DNA from: Conoideocrella luteorostrata
Taxonomy: Eukaryota > Ascomycota > Sordariomycetes > Hypocreales > Clavicipitaceae
NCBI GenBank assembly: GCA_032433595.1
Contig: JASWJB010000487.1
Coordinates: forward strand, 1-23,038
Length of the DNA: 23,038 bases
Direction: 5' to 3'
Position 1 is the stretch's first letter, and each line of letters opens with the position of its first letter. Position numbers and translations under genes: made by a program. The notes beneath the pieces were generated by a model. It did not search any database, had not been told where the DNA came from, and was given only the letters and a program-made list of their open reading frames with translations. Shown in pieces: positions 1 through 7,526 of the stretch.

Positions 1-91
1 GCGAGTCAATCTGAAGACGATGATGGTGGCCCCAGGTCAGGATTCCGATCGGGGGGGGGGGGGGGGGCGGGTACAAAAGGAGCGGTCGGTA

Positions 92-219
92 GAGGGGGAA
101 AGTCGGCACTCTGGAGAGGGGAAAAGTCAGCACTCGGGAGAGGGGAAAAGTGAGCACTCGGGAGAGGAAAATTGAGCACTTAGAAGAGGGGAAAAGTGAG
201 CACTTAGAAGAGGGAAGAG
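92..219. repeat. purine-rich minisatellite, unit about 24 bp
   Basis: About five to six degenerate tandem units built on GAGGGGAAAAGTGAGCACT, alternating CTCGGGA and CTTAGAA spacers. It follows a run of 17 G. It is not seen in the second module copy, so it expanded locally within copy 1. Confidence 0.75.
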
Positions 220-224
220 TCAGC

Positions 225-400
225 TGCTGATAATGACGATGACGCTGCTGCTGCCGATTATGGCGCTGGTGCTGGTGCTGGTGCTGGTGCTGCCCACGCA
301 AGAGATGTCGCTGCTGCTGACGATAATGATGCCGCCGCTGCTAACGATGAGGATGATGCTGGTGCTGGTGCTGATGATGTTCTTGCTGCCCACGCAAAAA
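225..400. repeat. trinucleotide (TGC/TGG/TGA) microsatellite tract
   Basis: Imperfect triplet repeat dominated by GCTGCTGCT, GCTGGTGCTGGT and GATGATGCT words. The matching tract in module copy 2 is at 3993-4113. Period-3 sequence leaves all frames open, producing Leu/Met-rich or Ser/Ile-rich spurious peptides. Confidence 0.85.
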
Positions 401-1216
401 TACCACCAGGCAGATGTTAGATCTGGGTCAGCGCCCAAGGTGCACAAAAAGCAGGGCTTGGTCGGAGCGATACGGGGCTGGTAAGTAACACAAGAGTAAC
501 ACAGCAAACACAGCACAATAATAACAACCAGCGCACTAGACGAAGAGAAAACCAGCACATAGGTTACAGAAAAACGCACCACACAATTTACAATAGAAAG
601 CAGGGCCGAAAATGTCACACCTGGTGCATAATCAACAAAAACCCACTTAGTTACGAGCCCAGCGACACGGGGTTTACAGGCACAGTAACACACTACAACA
701 CAGCACAACACAATACAACAGCAGCACAACAAGACGAAACCATACCTAGTGCATAAAATACACAAGAGTCCATAACATAAGGTGAAATAGAAGACAAGGG
801 CATAAAACAAAACACCTGGCGCGTAATCGGCCAAAATAAGGTCCTGCTCGCGGCGCACGCCTGCATAACCCGAACACCAGCGCTCAGAACAGCGCCAAAC
901 CTAGCACAAAGGAATTACAAAAACGCAGCGCACACGATGCAGGTAAAACAAAGGCGCACCCGGCAGCTCTACTGTGGGTAGCGCACAAAATGCCGGCGGG
1001 ATGGGTGGTTCTCAGGAGAGCGATTTTCAGCTTGTGTTGTGAGCGGAAAACCGCTCCCTGCGCGGGCTATCACGCCGGATAGGGCATATTGCAGTGGCAG
1101 TAGCAGTTAGGCAGGCCTGCCCTAACGCGACAAAGCCCCAGATAGTAAAGCTCTCCCCTGTCTTCCTCCTCTCTCAACTTTCCCCCCTACATCACACACC
1201 CACATCCTTATATCTC

Positions 1217-1421
1217 TGTTGGAATCCCTCGTCAAGCATACCCAGCAATCACGTGGCCACCATAGCGCGGGTCTTTTATACGGCGCGCTCGGGGGCATTC
1301 CCCCCTCTTCTTCTTCTCTTCTCTTTTACACAGACGTAATTGAGTAGGATACTTTGTTTTACCTATTGCTTCGTGCAAGAACCTTTTGACGTCAAAATCA
1401 GAAGCCCCTGTGCTTCCTGCA
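1217..1421 (+). mobile_element. solo LTR, family A (Ty1/copia-like ends), copy 1
   Basis: 205-bp element starting TGTTGGAATCC and ending GTGCTTCCTGCA, so it has TG...CA termini and the TGTTGGAA start common in Ty1/copia LTRs. Flanks are ATCTC on the left and CTCTC on the right, a one-mismatch 5-bp target duplication. It carries a CACGTG box at 1250-1255 and a TATA-like TTTTATAC about 20-30 bp further on, matching a U3 promoter. It sits in the presumed 5' leader of the H3 pseudogene and is oriented towards it. No internal retroelement sequence is attached, so it is a solo LTR left by LTR-LTR recombination. Confidence 0.8.
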
Positions 1422-1467
1422 CTCTCACTCCACCACTTCCCATCAACACACACAAGCTACAGCAACC

Positions 1468-2538
1468 GTGGCTCGCACTCAGCAGACCGCTCATAAGCCC
1501 TCTGGTGGCAAGGCTCCTCGTAAGAGCGCACCATTCACTGGTAGTGTCATGCAGCCTCACTGGTATAAACCTCGTACCGTCGCCCTCCGAGAGATTCGAC
1601 AATACCGGAAGTCGGCTAAGCTTTTGATCCGTAAGTTTCCCTTATAGCGTCTGGTAAGTTATCACAGCGATAACACATGGATGGACTGCAGCTAACTAGT
1701 GTGTGGGCGGAAATGATCCTCTAGGGTGACAAGGCTGAATTCACCTGCGTTGTGGACTTGACCAATTTGGTCAAGTCAAACAGTATAGCTATAAGTAGTG
1801 CGATTGTGCTCTTCAAAAGAGAGAGAAGAATCAAAGAATTGACAGAAGCTTCCCCCGAAGTTTACTTAGGCATTGTGCCTCACACGTTCATTCATTATTT
1901 TGTTCAATTGAAGTGTGCAGTTGCTCCACAAGAGGCAAGCAACGTGCAAGACCATTTGATCTCGGCAAGAGAAAGGTCGCTGAGAATTACGGGAGGCCTT
2001 TGCGAGAAGCCTTTCACGAATTGTACGGAGCGTTGCTGGGTGTGTGTCAGACCTCAGTATACGTGAGTGTTGGGTGTGCCTTTTGGGTCGACAAACTCGC
2101 CATAGGTCCGCGAAATTACACAGGGCTTCAAGAGCAACTTACCGCTTCTAATTATCTTCTGCTACCGGCACCTTCCAAGAGTTGATCAAGTCTTGTCTTA
2201 TCTCTCTTTCCAAGGACACTTACCTCTGTGTAATCCGCTCTAAGAGTATTACTATTCAGTCTAAGGATATCCTGTTGGATTACGTGTGTGTGTATGGGTG
2301 GATATGTGGATACACGGGCTGTGAGATAAAGGTTACGTGGCCTCTGGGCCTAAGACAGGAATCTTGGACTAGGGCGTCTCAGGTTGTAGGGGGATTTGGA
2401 CGGGGCCATCAGACGAGGAATTCTTGCTCCATCATCTCAGTAACACAGCTTGTCCCATGAATGCAAACAAATTTGAACCTCTCTTATCATTTCCAACGTA
2501 TCCAGTTATCCTGTTGTCTTCGCGGTGAGCGCATATAA
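1468..2538 (+). pseudogene. histone H3 pseudogene, interrupted by a solo LTR
   Basis: Translation from 1471 gives [29 protein letters not shown] and LLIRK, the histone H3 N-tail and alpha-N helix. A candidate intron (GTAAGT 1654 to CATAG 2105) is followed by REITQGFKSNL, then KDTYLCVIRSKSITIQSKDI. The family B solo LTR (2273-2498) follows, and the last codons resume at 2500 as IQL...LRGER and TAA at 2536. Lesions: the start codon position holds GTG (1468); nine residues covering about K18-K27 are missing; Gln68 is TAG (1645); a one-base insertion lies near 2141, followed by a TAA; and the LTR is inserted. Tail changes include K4Q, R8H, S10P and K36M. The 452-nt intron is long for a fungus and may hold an insertion. 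The gene is certainly non-functional as read; an intact H3 must lie elsewhere. Confidence 0.93.
2273..2498 (+). mobile_element. solo LTR, family B, inserted in the H3 pseudogene
   Basis: 226-bp insertion starting TGTTGGATTAC and ending TTCCAACG (the final A of the expected CAACA is changed). It is flanked by a perfect 5-bp target duplication TATCC (2268-2272 and 2499-2503). The duplicated bases belong to the H3 codons for Asp-Ile, and the H3 frame resumes directly after the right copy, which dates insertion after the H3 copy existed. A second member is at 14522-14760, sharing GTGGATACACGGGCTGTG and AGTAACACAGCT. Confidence 0.92.
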
Positions 2539-2566
2539 CGGGTTTTTTTATTAAGTAACCCGGAAT

Positions 2567-2850
2567 TAGGGGGATTGTGACTTTAATTTAGTACGAAGGA
2601 ATCATGTTTCCTGCGGGTTGCTTATAGCGTTATAACGAGAATTGCTTTGCTCTACAGTTGGGATGTATATTACGCCAGGGCAACGCACTTCAACGCAAAA
2701 GAAAACCCGACTGACTCTATTTGTAAGCCCCAGAATGCGTTGGCTCCAGGGGGGTTATGACTTTGCTTTGGTACGAAGAAATCATGTTCCTTGGAGGTTA
2801 CTTATGGCGTTATAACGAGAATTCCTTTTCTCTACGGTCGGGATGTATAT
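2567..2850. repeat. tandem duplication, 180-bp period, 3' of the H3 pseudogene
   Basis: The segment 2567-2672 recurs at 2747-2850 with scattered substitutions. Shared words include GGCGTTATAACGAGAATT (AGCG in the first copy) and GGGATGTATAT. The spacer between the copies is unique. It probably derives from the H3 3' flank. The family A solo LTR starts exactly where the second copy ends. Confidence 0.85.
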
Positions 2851-3059
2851 GTAGGAAGCACAGGGCTTCGAGTGACGAGCGTATTGATACCGGAAGGTGA
2901 AGCAAAACAAAAATGCAAAATATTTCAATTTATCTGATCTGGGTAATCTAAGAGAAGAAGAGGAAGAGGAATGCCCTCGAGCGCGCCGTGTAGATGAGGC
3001 GCACTAGGGTGGCCACGTGACCTTGTCCGCAATTGCTCGTAAGCTTGACGATTCCAACA
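2850..3059 (-). mobile_element. solo LTR, family A, copy 2
   Basis: On the minus strand it starts TGTTGGAATCGTCAAGC and ends GTGCTTCCTACA, 210 bp. It is similar to copy 1 across the CACGTG box (3014-3019), the GCGCGC segment and the CT-rich run. The flanking 5-mers are GTATA and TCTAA and do not match, so this copy may result from recombination between two elements or from later loss of one flank. It bounds the H3 region on the right, in inverse orientation to copy 1. Confidence 0.75.
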
Positions 3060-3065
3060 TCTAAA

Positions 3066-3925
3066 TATCGCAAAACATACAAGCTGCAAGAAGCATCAGA
3101 TCCATCACATCTAGTAACTCAATCTGACGAGCTTGTTGAAAAGCTTAGATCTCGGCAGACGTACAGACCGCATGGAGCTCATTGAATGGTTTAAATATCG
3201 GAAGACGTAGGGACTGCAAGAAGCATCAGATATCGCAAGTCAATCCAACGAGCTCGTTGAAAAGGCTCCAATCTTGGAACACATACAGTCTGCAAGATGC
3301 ATTAGATACCGCCAGTTAGTTGACAAGATTGTTGAAAGACTCAAATCCCGCAAGACGTACAGTCGCTTTCAAAGCGTCAGACATGGCAAGAAGCATCAGG
3401 CATGCAGCCAGCCTGACGAGCTCGACGAAAAAGCTCTGATCTCGCAAGACATGCAGCCTCAGAAAGAAGCATCGGATATCGCAGGTCAATCTGATGAGCT
3501 TGTTAAAAGACTCAAATCTCGGAAGACGTACAGACTGCAAGAATCTCGTTGAAAGGGTTTAAATCTCGGAAAACGTACGGGCTGCAAGAAGCATCAGATA
3601 TTGTAAGTCAATCTGACGAGCTCGCTGAAACGGTTCAAATCTCGGAACGTATAGGCGCTGCAAAAAGAATCTCGTATCGCAGGTCGGTTCACGGGCTCGT
3701 TGAAGGGTTCAAACGTCGGATAATGTATAGGCGTTCAAGGAGCATCGGATCCCATCAGATATTGCAGGGCAATCTGATGAAGACGATGAAAAGGTTCGCA
3801 TGACGTATAGGCACTAGAAGAAGCATTAGACACGGCAAGTTAGTCTAACGAGCCTATTAAGTGGTTCCAATCTCGCAAGACGTACAGGGGCTGCAGGAAG
3901 CATCAGATCTCGCAAGTCAATCTGA
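3066..3925. repeat. degenerate tandem array, unit about 76-80 bp
   Basis: About eleven units, several truncated, each with GAAGCATCAGATATCGCAAG, GTCAATCTGACGAGCTCGTT, GAAAGGTTCAAATCTCGGAA and GACGTACAGACTGCAA in that order. GCATCAGA-type words fall near 3093, 3223, 3298, 3393, 3469, 3591, 3742, 3824 and 3899. The array ends in the same GTCAATCTGAAGACGATGATGG that opens the window, so an equivalent array probably continues to the left. Two frames stay open through parts of it, giving repeated Lys/Arg-rich peptides, but without a stable start or end. Confidence 0.88.
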
Positions 3926-4519
3926 AGACGATGATGGTAGCCACAGGTCAGGATTCCGGTCACGATAGTAGCGGTCGGGAGGAGAAAAGTCAGATGCTGC
4001 TGCTGCTGCTGATGATGATGATGCTGCTGGTGCCGCCGCTGCTGCTGATGATGATCATAATGCTACTAATGATGCTGCCGCTGCTGCTGCTGCTGATGCT
4101 GCTGCCCATGCAAGAACGGCAGCGCTCAAGGTGCAATAAAGCAGGGCTTGGTGGGAGCGATACAGCGCTGGTACGTAACAAAAGAGTAACATAGCAACAA
4201 CACAGCACATTAACCAGCGCTCTAGATGGCACCGTACCTGATACAAAAGATGCAGAAAATCACGGCGCATATAATACAACAAGAGGCAGCACCGTATATA
4301 CAACAATTGCCGCACGATCTACCAAAATCTGCTTAGTCAGGAATCCAGCGACGCAGCTTATAGACACAATAATACAGCACAACATAACATAACACAATAG
4401 CAATACTACAAGGCAAATTCAAACCAAACATGGTGCCTAGCGTGCCCGGCAACTCTGCGGCGGGCAGCGCACAAAATGCCGGCTTTTCAGCTCGGGTTGT
4501 GAGCAGAAAAAGGAGAAGG
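3906..4519. repeat. composite satellite module, copy 2 (post-array part)
   Basis: Counterpart of 1-1088: the GACGATGATGGTAGCCACAGG start, the trinucleotide tract (3993-4113), AAAGCAGGGCTTGGTGGGAG, a CA-rich segment with CACAGCACA words, then GCGCACAAAATGCCGGC and GGTTGTGAGCAGAAAA. It is shorter than copy 1 and lacks the 24-bp minisatellite. It ends at a foldback element not present in copy 1; both copies are followed by CATATTG. Confidence 0.8.
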
Positions 4520-4638
4520 CTGTGGGACGTCTCGCCGAGACTAGTACGGTCTTCGTAGTATTTACTCTACTAGTACTAGTATAGTACAGAGTAAATTCTT
4601 AGAAGACGTAGTCTTAGTTTCAGCGAGACGGCCCACAG
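4520..4638. mobile_element. 119-bp foldback MITE
   Basis: Almost the whole element is an imperfect palindrome. The left arm starts CTGTGGGACGTCTCGCCGAG; the right arm, read on the minus strand, starts CTGTGGGCCGTCTCGCTGAA. The pairing continues through GTCTTC and TTTACTCT to a centre near ACTAGTACTAGTATAG. Single-stranded DNA or RNA from it would form a long hairpin. I see no clear target duplication. It lies at the edge of satellite module copy 2 and has no coding capacity, so any transposase would act in trans. Confidence 0.82.
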
Positions 4639-5393
4639 CATATTGTTGAGATCAGAAATGCCTCCTTCGGGAAGACCATGGCTGTAAATAGCTGGGCTTG
4701 CGAGACAGTGGAGGTAGGTGGTATGATATCTAGGAATGAAGACCCAAGACAACTAAATGTAAGGAATGTTCTGGCTGCTGAAGAACTAGAAATCGGCTTA
4801 TTACTTGTACTGGTCTTATGCACACAAGCATGCAAGTGATTCTGCCTAGACTCATTTGTGCTGATTGTAGCTATGCATGCTAGCTGTGAGCTCGTGCTAG
4901 TCTCTCTGGCTATCACCATCACTGAACTCTCACCGTCTCCCTCTCGCATTCACACACAAGTACAATTCACCTGGAGCGACAAGCCTTAGTTTTGGTATGC
5001 TTAAGAGGAGCTTTGAAATAGGGATTCTTGCGCAATGTAGCTGGCACGCAAATGGTCTATACTTCTGCACATCTATTACAGCACTAATCGTAATTGTTGC
5101 GAGCAGCAATACACAAAAAATACCGTGTAGACAGGGCTTCTTCTTGTGTGCATTATACTCCAATATCTAGCCCAACAGCGATAATTCTGCGCAAGGCCAG
5201 TCCAAGCGATCAGCACCAGACTACTTCATTATGAAACATAAATCCAACATCAAAATAGGACAGGAAATTGCTGTTATTGTTCCAGCAGGAAAAGAACGTC
5301 CAGGGGGGGGAGGCGGCGAAATCACAGCACCGCCCTACCTAATTTGCTAATGTAAATGCTACTGTAAAATAAAATCTGAGGGATTTACGGACC
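4639..5393. other. intergenic stretch with no supported gene
   Basis: Open frames on the minus strand (4620-4949 and 4930-5163) show no recognisable domain, no family motif and no intron signals joining them. The right end, just before the SNF7 stop, holds AT-rich sequence that would serve as the SNF7 3' untranslated region on the minus strand (TTTTATTTTACAG-like). A G-run with GGCGGCG lies near 5305-5318. Confidence 0.5.
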
Positions 5394-6265
5394 TCACATG
5401 GCCATTTCCGCTTGTAGCTGTCTGAGCTCTGTATCCTCGTCCTCCTCTTCTGCCATAGGGGCCTTACTAGCATCTAATAGATTGATTTGGTTAGCAAATG
5501 GGTTATAACGAACACACTGGCGGGGCGAAAATGTCTTACGCTCCCCTCTAGCAGCCGCGGGCATACCATGGACTGCACCCGGAACGGAAACATTGCTCAA
5601 CTTCAGTATCTGCTCGTCCAGCTGTTCCTGTTGCAGCTCTTCGAGCTCCGCATCCAAGTCCTCCACATCGACCTGATTGGCGCTATTGATGCTGTTCATG
5701 GCCTCCACAATCTCCTCGCCGAGAGCGTTCTGTTCGCGTAGTTTATCCCTGCACAAAAGCATAGTCAGACAGAGGTTTGAAAGGTGGAAAGGGAAAAGCT
5801 TTGTCTGCGCACATTGTCTCGTCGACCTTCTCTGGCGTGAGCTTGCCATGTATCTGTGACATTGCAGAAGCAGCCCGCTCCATGGCCCCCAGTGTTTCGC
5901 GGTTAATGTTGGCAGATTCAATGGCATAAATCTGCTGCTCGAGGGTCGTGATGTAGCCTTCGGTTTGGTCGCGGTAACCCTGGAAGACCCTTTTGCGTTC
6001 TAGGGCCTTCTTTGCCGCTGTTGAACACTTGTGTGAGCACTACAAGTCGGCTCAGGGTGAGACACGGAGCAGGCGACTCACCGGTTTTATTTGTGTTCGC
6101 ATTCTTCCGCGCAATTGCAAGCTGCTCGTCCATTTGACTTTGTAGGTGCCTCTCGCGCTTCTGCAACAGCTCCAACTGCTCTCGCAACCCAAGAATGGCG
6201 TTTTTTGGGCTGTCCTTCAGCTTCTTGCTGGCTCCACCTCCGAACCAGCCCTAAGCGCCAGACAT
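5394..6265 (-). CDS. snf7: ESCRT-III subunit Snf7/Vps32, with an in-frame TAG at codon 5
   Basis: Snf7 polymerises on endosomal membranes to drive cargo sorting into multivesicular bodies; in fungi it also works in pH (Pal/Rim) signalling. Exons read as complement(5394-5473, 5540-5748, 5813-6017, 6082-6265). All three introns are GT-AG: 5749-5812 and 6018-6081 interrupt the frame, while 5474-5539 is 66 nt and in frame, with GTAAGA, TGCTAACC and TATTAG. The spliced product is about 225 residues, the normal family length: a basic N-terminus (GWFGGG..KKLKDSPKNAI), coiled-coil LREQLELLQKRERHLQSQMD, TLEQQIYAIESANINRE, an acidic C-terminus and the family-typical end LRQLQAEMAM. The start ATGTCTGGC matches the fungal MSG..GWFGGG start, but the fifth codon is TAG where Trp is usual. 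I found no upstream ATG exon that would splice around it. Either a fresh nonsense mutation, a base error, or an unrecognised leader intron. Confidence 0.93.
5474..5539 (-). other. 66-nt in-frame intron in snf7
   Basis: On the minus strand the segment starts GTAAGACATT, holds a TGCTAAC branch site 18-24 nt before the end and ends CTATTAG. It has no stop codon in the reading frame and a length divisible by three, so retention would add 22 residues between the GMPAAARGE region and the acidic C-terminal tail rather than truncate the protein. Homologues as I know them have no such insert, which favours splicing as the main outcome. Confidence 0.82.
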
Positions 6266-6795
6266 ATCGCTAGGTTTGGACTCGAAATTCGTGGGAGCCT
6301 TTGATTACATATATGATGGATATTGGCTGCAAGACGTGAGCCTGGCGCGGAGGGTCGAGGTTCGTCGGTGTCGCAGATCTTGCCTCGTTTTCAATGAGGG
6401 AAGGATGGGAGGGGAGAGCCGCCAGCTACAAACCTATGACGCAGTCAAAGGTTCAGTCAGAGTGTCGCGCGCACGTGGTCAAGAATGCCGTTGAATAATA
6501 ATAGGTATCGAGAAGACCAACGTGGGGTGAAAGGGCGATAGCAGGCGTCTCAGGTGGGTAACATTTTTTACCGATGTTTACCCGGGAAAATAACACATGA
6601 CGAGATTTTGACCCACGTGATGGAGATGCTAGACTGAACAAGGCAGCAACATGTGTGCCCGGCTAAAGCTCGGCAGTATAAGAAGAACCCCCCCTCCCTG
6701 ACGTCTGCTCCATACAACTCCTCGTGAGACTTGCGTGCTTGCTCCGTACAGCATTCTGCTTCGCCAATGCTTGATTAAACCACAACCAGCTCGAC
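6266..6795. promoter_or_regulatory. divergent promoter region between snf7 and the 6796 gene
   Basis: 530 bp separate the two start codons. On the plus strand a TATAAG box at 6677-6682 lies about 115 nt before the ATG at 6796, followed by a pyrimidine-rich leader with CTCC and CATACAACTCC words, usual for fungal core promoters. CACGTG occurs at 6473-6478 and again near 6614. An imperfect inverted repeat GGGTAACAT...ATGTTTACCC spans about 6555-6583. No open frame here is convincing. Confidence 0.5.
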
Positions 6796-7526
6796 ATGGA
6801 TCTTCCGCAGCTAGCGATTGGGTGCCTGGCCACGACTTTTCACTATATTGGCCAGGTAGAACCCCGCGCACAGCCTCTCGGAGCCTTTGTGGAGCGACTA
6901 GGATTTCGGTTGGACCGCTATCGCAGCCGCTATCTCAAACGAGAATCTTGGGTAGCGGAAGATGTGGACATACCATTTGTTGAAACCCTTCGAACGGCTA
7001 AAGTACTAGACGACGATCTTCGATCTAGACTCAATGCTTTAGTTAGTATTCAAAGACCAACACCCTGCATAGTAGAAGATTCCGAGCGTATTATTGGACG
7101 TATTGCCTGTATCCTGGATACAGACCGCCTTAACACAACCAGTACTTATGTAGGAGTCTATATGGGAGCTGTGATGACAAAGCTGGTTAGTGAAATTAGC
7201 CAGCTTGCAGAGACTGTTTTTAGGTTTAACGTGGATGATCCCGACTCTTTGTGTGGGTTCAATCGCATTGTGGCGGTTGGGTTATTAGTCCGTCTGCGGG
7301 TCTCATTTGTTCCGGTTTTTGGTTTTAAAGAACTGCCTCACATTGAAGAACGCTGGAGCTTTCGTAAGTACTCCATATTAAAATAAGCATTCAGATTGCA
7401 AATACTTATAATACATTTATAGCTTTATTTGGGCGTCTGTGGCAGTATCTATACGCTGACTCTATTCCCAAAGACTCGATATCCTTCTTCTTCGCAAGTA
7501 TTAAGGCCATGGAGGAGAAGGCATGA
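6796..7526 (+). CDS. hypothetical protein, two exons, 223 residues
   Basis: Exon 1 (6796-7363) begins at an ATG with G at +4, preceded by a TATA box and a leader. The intron 7364-7422 (59 nt) has GTAAGT and TTATAG. Exon 2 (7423-7526) continues in frame as PLFGRLWQYLYADSIPKD and stops at TGA 7524-7526. Without splicing the frame ends soon after the donor, at TAA. The protein has no signal peptide, no clear membrane helix and no domain I recognise. It looks globular, mixed hydrophobic and charged, with conserved-looking stretches GCLATTFHYIGQVEPR, VYMGAVMTKLVSEISQLAE and VAVGLLVRLRVSFVPVFGF. Codons and GC content look like ordinary genic DNA, with no RIP-type stops. It is divergent from snf7. 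Probably a lineage-restricted fungal gene of unknown role. Confidence 0.75.

Larger units (their letters stand above)
1..1088. repeat. composite satellite module, copy 1 (array cut by the window edge)
   Basis: Diverged copy of the segment at 3906-4519. The two share, in order, the end of a 76-80-bp repeat (GTCAATCTGAAGACGATGAT), a poly-G or purine-rich stretch, a TGC/TGG/TGA trinucleotide tract, a stretch around AAAGCAGGGCTTGGT, a long CA-rich segment with many ACAGCACAA words, and a tail with GCGCACAAAATGCCGGC followed by a GTTGTGAGC word. Copy 1 holds an extra insert of about 25 bp in the tail, which ends in a small AGCGGAAAACCGCT hairpin. Open frames across it come from three-base periodicity and are not genes. 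Whether the module is a transposon, a subtelomeric satellite or a segmental duplication cannot be told from this window. Confidence 0.8.

Noticed and set aside
220..858. 212-codon minus-strand frame rich in Cys, Val and Leu that looks like a membrane protein
   Set aside because: It runs through the triplet tract and CA-rich satellite. Low complexity with internal repeats explains the open frame and the hydrophobicity, and the second module copy does not keep it.
1000..1090. Helitron-like 3' end (hairpin AGCGGAAAACCGCT followed by GC-rich sequence)
   Set aside because: No CTRR end with insertion in AT and no Rep/helicase sequence; the hairpin is not kept in the second module copy.
1217..3059. 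A 1.8-kb DNA transposon with TGTTGGAAT/ATTCCAACA terminal inverted repeats carrying the H3 gene
   Set aside because: The two ends are separate 205- and 210-bp LTRs in opposite orientation. The left has its own near-perfect target duplication, and the same LTR occurs elsewhere as solo copies with perfect duplications.
4620..5163. Minus-strand frames of 109 and 77 codons
   Set aside because: No motif or splice logic; the first ends inside the foldback element.
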